A DNA stretch of 8,426 nucleotides, taken from contig JAUUZM010000121.1 of NCBI GenBank assembly GCA_030589965.1, positions 1 through 8,426 of the forward strand, in the 5' to 3' direction. The notes under the pieces were generated by a model, which was not told where the DNA came from, made no database searches, and saw nothing but the letters and a program-made list of their open reading frames with translations. Shown here piece by piece: positions 6,383-8,426 of this stretch. This DNA comes from Bacteroides sp. (lineage in GTDB: Bacteria; Bacteroidota; Bacteroidia; Bacteroidales; SM23-62). Position 1 is the stretch's first letter. Every line of letters starts with the position of its first letter. A program made the translations under genes and the position numbers.

Positions 6383-8017
6383 ATGTCAGAAGGAGCCAGA
6401 AATTTAGACTTATCCCAGTACGGGATCACAGACGTTAAAGAAATTTTCCATAACCTGTCTTATGAGGAATTATACAAGCATGAAACCGATTCATCCCTTG
6501 AGGGATACGAAAGGGGATTTCTTACCGATACAGGAGCAGTTTCTGTAGATACGGGAATTTTTACAGGCCGTTCACCCAAGGATAAATATATTGTCCGCGA
6601 AGATGAGAACGAAAAAAATATCTGGTGGAAAAGTGAACAGAGAAAAACTTCTGATAATAAACCCATCTCTGAAGAAGTTTGGTCAGAACTTTATGATAAT
6701 TCTGCAAAACAGCTTTCCGGTAAGAAATTATATGTTCAGGACGGATATGCCGGAGCCAATGAAGATACTCGTATCAAGGTAAGGTTCATTTGCGAGGTTG
6801 CCTGGCAGGCACATTTTGTGAAAAACATGTTTATCCGCCCAACAGATGAAGCACTCAAGACTTTTGAACCTGATTTCGTCACTTTGAATGCTGCAAAAAC
6901 AAGCAACGCCAATTGGGAAAAGCATGGATTAAACTCTGAAGTATATGCACTATTTAATCTGAAGCAGAAAAGGGCATGTATTGGAGGTTCCTGGTATGGA
7001 GGAGAGATGAAAAAAGGAATATTCTCAGTAATGAACTATTACCTGCCACTCAAGGGTATAGCTGCCATGCACGCATCTGCAAATGTTGGTGTTGATGGTG
7101 ATACGGCATTGTTCTTTGGACTTTCAGGAACTGGAAAAACAACCCTTTCTGCTGATCCGAAAAGAGCCCTGATTGGTGATGACGAGCATGGTTGGGATGA
7201 TGATGGTATTTTTAACTTTGAAGGTGGCTGCTATGCCAAGACAATTAAGCTTGATCCTGAAAAGGAACCTGAAATTTTCAATGCCATTAAGAGGGACGCC
7301 CTCCTGGAAAATGTGAGTTTTGACGAAACTTCGGGAAAAGTTGATTGGGATTCAGGTGCAAAAACTGCCAATACCCGGGTATCTTATCCTATTTATCATA
7401 TTGATAATATTGTAAAGCCGGTTTCCAAGGCTGGACACGCGAAAAACATTATTTTCCTCACAGCAGATGCTTTTGGAGTTTTGCCTCCGGTTTCCAGGTT
7501 AACTGAAGATCAGACAAAATATCATTTTATCAGCGGATATACAGCCAAGGTCGCAGGTACGGAAAGAGGTATTACAGAACCGGTTCCTTCCTTCTCGGCT
7601 TGTTTCGGAGCTGCCTTCCTGATGCTTGATCCGATTATTTATGCCAATGAATTGACCCGTAAGATTAAAGAGCACGGAGCATCTGCATGGCTGGTCAACA
7701 CCGGATGGGTTGGCGGCGGCTATGGCAAAGGAGGAGAACGCATTGATATTACTTCCACCAGGGGAATCATCGATTGTATTCTTGATGGCAGTATTCTTGA
7801 TGTTGAATATGAGATGCTTCCTGTCTTTAACCTGGAGATTCCAAAAACAATACCATGTGTGGATGCAGACATTCTGAATCCGAGGAATATATGGACAGAC
7901 CCGAAGGAATGGGATGCAACCGCTAATGATCTTGCTAAAAAGTTCATTGCCAACTTTGAAGCTTTTATTGATTCTGATGCGACCCGCGCACTGATTGCTG
8001 CTGGTCCACAAATATAA
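6383..8017 (+). CDS. pckA: Phosphoenolpyruvate carboxykinase (ATP)
   Basis: This 544-residue cytoplasmic enzyme catalyses oxaloacetate + ATP = PEP + CO2 + ADP, the first committed step of gluconeogenesis; in fermenting Bacteroidota it may run in the carboxylating direction. The length is close to E. coli PckA (540). Substrate-site residues are R63 (FTGRSPKDKYIV), Y205 and K211 (GSWYGGEMKKG), H230 (AMHASANVG) and R332 (NTRVSYPIYH). The ATP site comprises the P-loop GLSGTGKTTLS (246-256, with K252) and D266-D267 in GDDEHGWDDDG. The P-loop identifies the ATP-dependent type rather than the GTP type. E. coli R65, Y207, K213 and H232 sit two residues later, so the alignment is essentially ungapped through this part. 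The ATG at 6383 follows a TATATTTG promoter. The stop lies 6 nt before plsY, suggesting one transcript. Together with ppdK upstream it forms a PEP-oxaloacetate-pyruvate module. Confidence 0.97.
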   Translation: MSEGARNLDLSQYGITDVKEIFHNLSYEELYKHETDSSLEGYERGFLTDTGAVSVDTGIFTGRSPKDKYIVREDENEKNIWWKSEQRKTSDNKPISEEVWSELYDNSAKQLSGKKLYVQDGYAGANEDTRIKVRFICEVAWQAHFVKNMFIRPTDEALKTFEPDFVTLNAAKTSNANWEKHGLNSEVYALFNLKQKRACIGGSWYGGEMKKGIFSVMNYYLPLKGIAAMHASANVGVDGDTALFFGLSGTGKTTLSADPKRALIGDDEHGWDDDGIFNFEGGCYAKTIKLDPEKEPEIFNAIKRDALLENVSFDETSGKVDWDSGAKTANTRVSYPIYHIDNIVKPVSKAGHAKNIIFLTADAFGVLPPVSRLTEDQTKYHFISGYTAKVAGTERGITEPVPSFSACFGAAFLMLDPIIYANELTRKIKEHGASAWLVNTGWVGGGYGKGGERIDITSTRGIIDCILDGSILDVEYEMLPVFNLEIPKTIPCVDADILNPRNIWTDPKEWDATANDLAKKFIANFEAFIDSDATRALIAAGPQI

Positions 8018-8023
8018 TATGAT

Positions 8024-8426
8024 ATGTTGCCTGTCCAGGAACTTATCATCACAGGCATTCTTTTAACGGCAGCGGCCTATTTATTAGGCTCGCTGCCTTT
8101 TTCTTTAATCATTGGGCGGACATTTTACAATACAGATGTCCGCGAACACGGAAGCAAGAATGCCGGAGCCACCAATACCTGGAGGGTACTTGGATGGAAA
8201 GCCGGTTTGCCGGTACTTATCCTGGATATTTCAAAGGGGATTTCAGCTACCTTTTTACCCCTTATAATTTCAAGCCTTAGCTCTGATCCTGATCTCTTGC
8301 TCTGGTTCCGGATCATTTGTGGTATAGCTGCCGCTCTTGGCCATATCTATCCTGTTTTTGCAGGTTTCAGGGGAGGGAAAGCTGTTGCTACTTTATTCGG
8401 AGTGATGCTGGGTCTGATGGCCCTGC
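8024..8426 (+). CDS. plsY: Acyl-phosphate:glycerol-3-phosphate acyltransferase PlsY, N-terminal part
   Basis: The 134 visible codons are cut by the right edge. PlsY is an inner-membrane enzyme that moves an acyl group from acyl-phosphate to the sn-1 position of glycerol 3-phosphate, starting phospholipid synthesis with PlsX and PlsC. Membrane segments are visible at about 8-31, 61-86 and 93-114. Motif 1 is GSKNAGATNTWRVLG (43-57), with D68 and K71 in DISKG. Motif 2 is GHIYPVFAGFRGGKAVAT (106-123), where Ala120 replaces the more common Gly of GGKGVAT; I recall Ala in some other PlsY proteins, so it need not be inactivating. The third conserved motif (His, Asn, Glu) is outside the window. The ATG at 8024 puts the first helix correctly; an ATG at 8019 is out of frame. 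The 6-nt gap after pckA indicates a shared transcript. There is no clear Shine-Dalgarno. Confidence 0.93.
   Translation, partial: MLPVQELIITGILLTAAAYLLGSLPFSLIIGRTFYNTDVREHGSKNAGATNTWRVLGWKAGLPVLILDISKGISATFLPLIISSLSSDPDLLLWFRIICGIAAALGHIYPVFAGFRGGKAVATLFGVMLGLMAL

Noticed and set aside
7499..8058. Long minus-strand frames opposite the end of pckA (7499-8011 and 7720-8058)
   Set aside because: They are antisense to well-supported pckA and plsY coding sequence and their translations show no domain.

Overview
The window looks like an ordinary chromosomal stretch of a Bacteroidota bacterium, plausibly of the Bacteroidales/Marinilabiliales type, although the order is only a guess. Three things support the phylum. 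The left-edge gene belongs to the 'ATHNRAGEIT' family of very large surface proteins typical of gliding-motility/type IX secretion Bacteroidota. A DUF6702-like protein sits next to a HupE/UreJ-type membrane protein. Three exact matches to the Bacteroidota -7 promoter element TAnnTTTG lie upstream of + strand genes, and no start codon has a strong Shine-Dalgarno sequence.

Layout. Positions 1-1806 are on the minus strand: a DUF6702-like exported protein (1315-1806), followed 12 nt downstream by the N-terminal 434 residues of a large multidomain surface protein that runs off the left edge. That protein has no ATG that preserves its signal peptide and must start at TTG. A 43-bp divergent spacer (1807-1849) separates these from the + strand, where a six-helix HupE/UreJ-like membrane protein (1850-2437) overlaps the start of a XerD-type tyrosine recombinase (2437-3342). 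A 181-bp spacer holds a possible weak terminator, a promoter and an AT-rich inverted repeat. Next come pyruvate phosphate dikinase (ppdK, 3524-6253), a very strong intrinsic terminator, a second promoter with a 12-bp palindrome, ATP-type PEP carboxykinase (pckA, 6383-8017) and, 6 nt later, the first 134 codons of the acyl-phosphate glycerol-3-phosphate acyltransferase plsY, cut by the right edge.

How the genes work together. ppdK and pckA act at the PEP-pyruvate-oxaloacetate node. PpdK interconverts PEP and pyruvate with ATP/PPi, and PckA interconverts oxaloacetate and PEP with ATP. Together they allow gluconeogenesis or, in a fermenter, CO2 fixation onto PEP. They are adjacent but transcriptionally insulated, each with its own promoter. 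plsY is probably carried on the pckA transcript. The HupE-like protein may form a metal-transport or membrane unit with the divergently encoded DUF6702 protein, but this is inference only. XerD is a housekeeping recombinase with all six catalytic residues; nothing indicates a mobile element.

There is no tRNA, rRNA, CRISPR array or insertion sequence that I can see, and no gene-free stretch longer than 300 bases. I do not see a clearly new biological system. The most open questions are the DUF6702/HupE pair, the TTG-started surface protein, and the distinct palindromes at each of the three promoters.
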